Assembly: GCF_008123965.1 (NCBI RefSeq)
Contig: NZ_VSTH01000049.1
Location: 16,429-80,428, forward strand
Direction of reading: 5' to 3'
Length of the DNA stretch: 64,000 nt
Source: Bradyrhizobium hipponense
Lineage (GTDB): Bacteria; Pseudomonadota; Alphaproteobacteria; Rhizobiales; Xanthobacteraceae
The first letter of the stretch is position 1; the number at the start of each line of letters is the position of its first letter. The notes below the pieces were generated by a model. It was not told the origin of the DNA and did no database searches. It saw nothing but the letters and a program-made list of their open reading frames with translations. The position numbers were made by a program, and so were the translations under genes. Of this stretch, positions 63,841 through 64,000 are shown in pieces.

Positions 63841-64000
63841 ATTGTCGCTGAAGGCGCGCGCTCTGCGGCGCCACTGCGCCGCTGAGCAAGCCTCGAAGGG
63901 CGACAGCGCGGCTGAATCGGGGCCCTGCATCCTTCGAGGCTCCCCGTGCGGTGCTTCGCACCGCACGCCTCGCGCCTCCAGCGTGCGGATTCCGGGGATT
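63841..64000. repeat. Second dispersed repeat with a strong hairpin, at the window edge
   Basis: GTGCGGTGC (63946-63954) pairs perfectly with GCACCGCAC (63958-63966) around TTC. GCCTCGAAGG (near 63890) and CCTTCGAGGC (63931-63940) form an outer inverted pair. The region is non-coding and resembles another repeat common between Bradyrhizobium genes. Confidence 0.6.

Overview
The window looks like a chromosomal piece of a Bradyrhizobium-type alphaproteobacterium. The reasons are high G+C, typical Rhizobiales gene order (trpD-trpC-moaC; pdhA-pdhB-pdhC-lpdA near eno and ftsB), orphan Bug/TctC receptors, FixJ-like regulators and several dispersed repeats that I recognise from Bradyrhizobium genomes. 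Species cannot be told from the sequence alone.

Positions 1-31.6 kb are mostly housekeeping. A leftward cluster (ppiD, trpD, trpC, start of moaC) is followed by tpiA, secG and pyrG. Next come a leftward two-component system with a small methyltransferase, then kdsA with an MFS transporter, a glutaminase fused to STAS and cyclic-nucleotide domains, a small membrane protein/HlyD pair, queF, a secreted beta-propeller lyase-like protein, enolase, two oxidoreductases and ftsB. The pyruvate dehydrogenase operon has three extra genes set among its subunits: a DUF5076 protein, a deaminase resembling yeast cytosine deaminase, and a small membrane protein. A regulator/aldehyde dehydrogenase pair with clear palindromic operators sits between ftsB and pdhA.

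Positions 31.7-48.2 kb carry a threonine-synthase-like enzyme, an orphan Bug receptor, a four-PAS histidine kinase with two response regulators, a run of small Cys-rich proteins, a soluble lytic transglycosylase, an adenylate cyclase, several small proteins, and a Kup potassium transporter. A KdpE-like regulator in which the conserved receiver lysine is glutamate is transcribed divergently from the kup cluster.

Positions 48.7-63.45 kb are an integrated genomic island. A 14-bp direct repeat (48709-48722 and 63441-63454) flanks it, and outside this repeat lie the two halves of one dispersed Bradyrhizobium repeat element, so the island appears to have integrated inside that repeat. It has a tyrosine integrase at the right end and a leftward AlpA/winged-helix regulator operon at the left end. 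A rightward replication operon ends in a primase-polymerase/RepA-type ATPase fusion, followed at once by ten copies of a CGGACA hexamer in direct and inverted orientation, a strong candidate replication origin. Cargo near the integrase has lower G+C in the stretch I counted: an NhaD-type sodium/proton antiporter, several very small membrane proteins, a decayed SRAP (YedK) fragment and an overlapping GrlR-like/DUF6680 gene pair of unknown function. No capsid, terminase or conjugation gene is recognisable, so the element is best described as satellite-like or plasmid-like.

The right edge (63.45-64.0 kb) is non-coding dispersed repeat.
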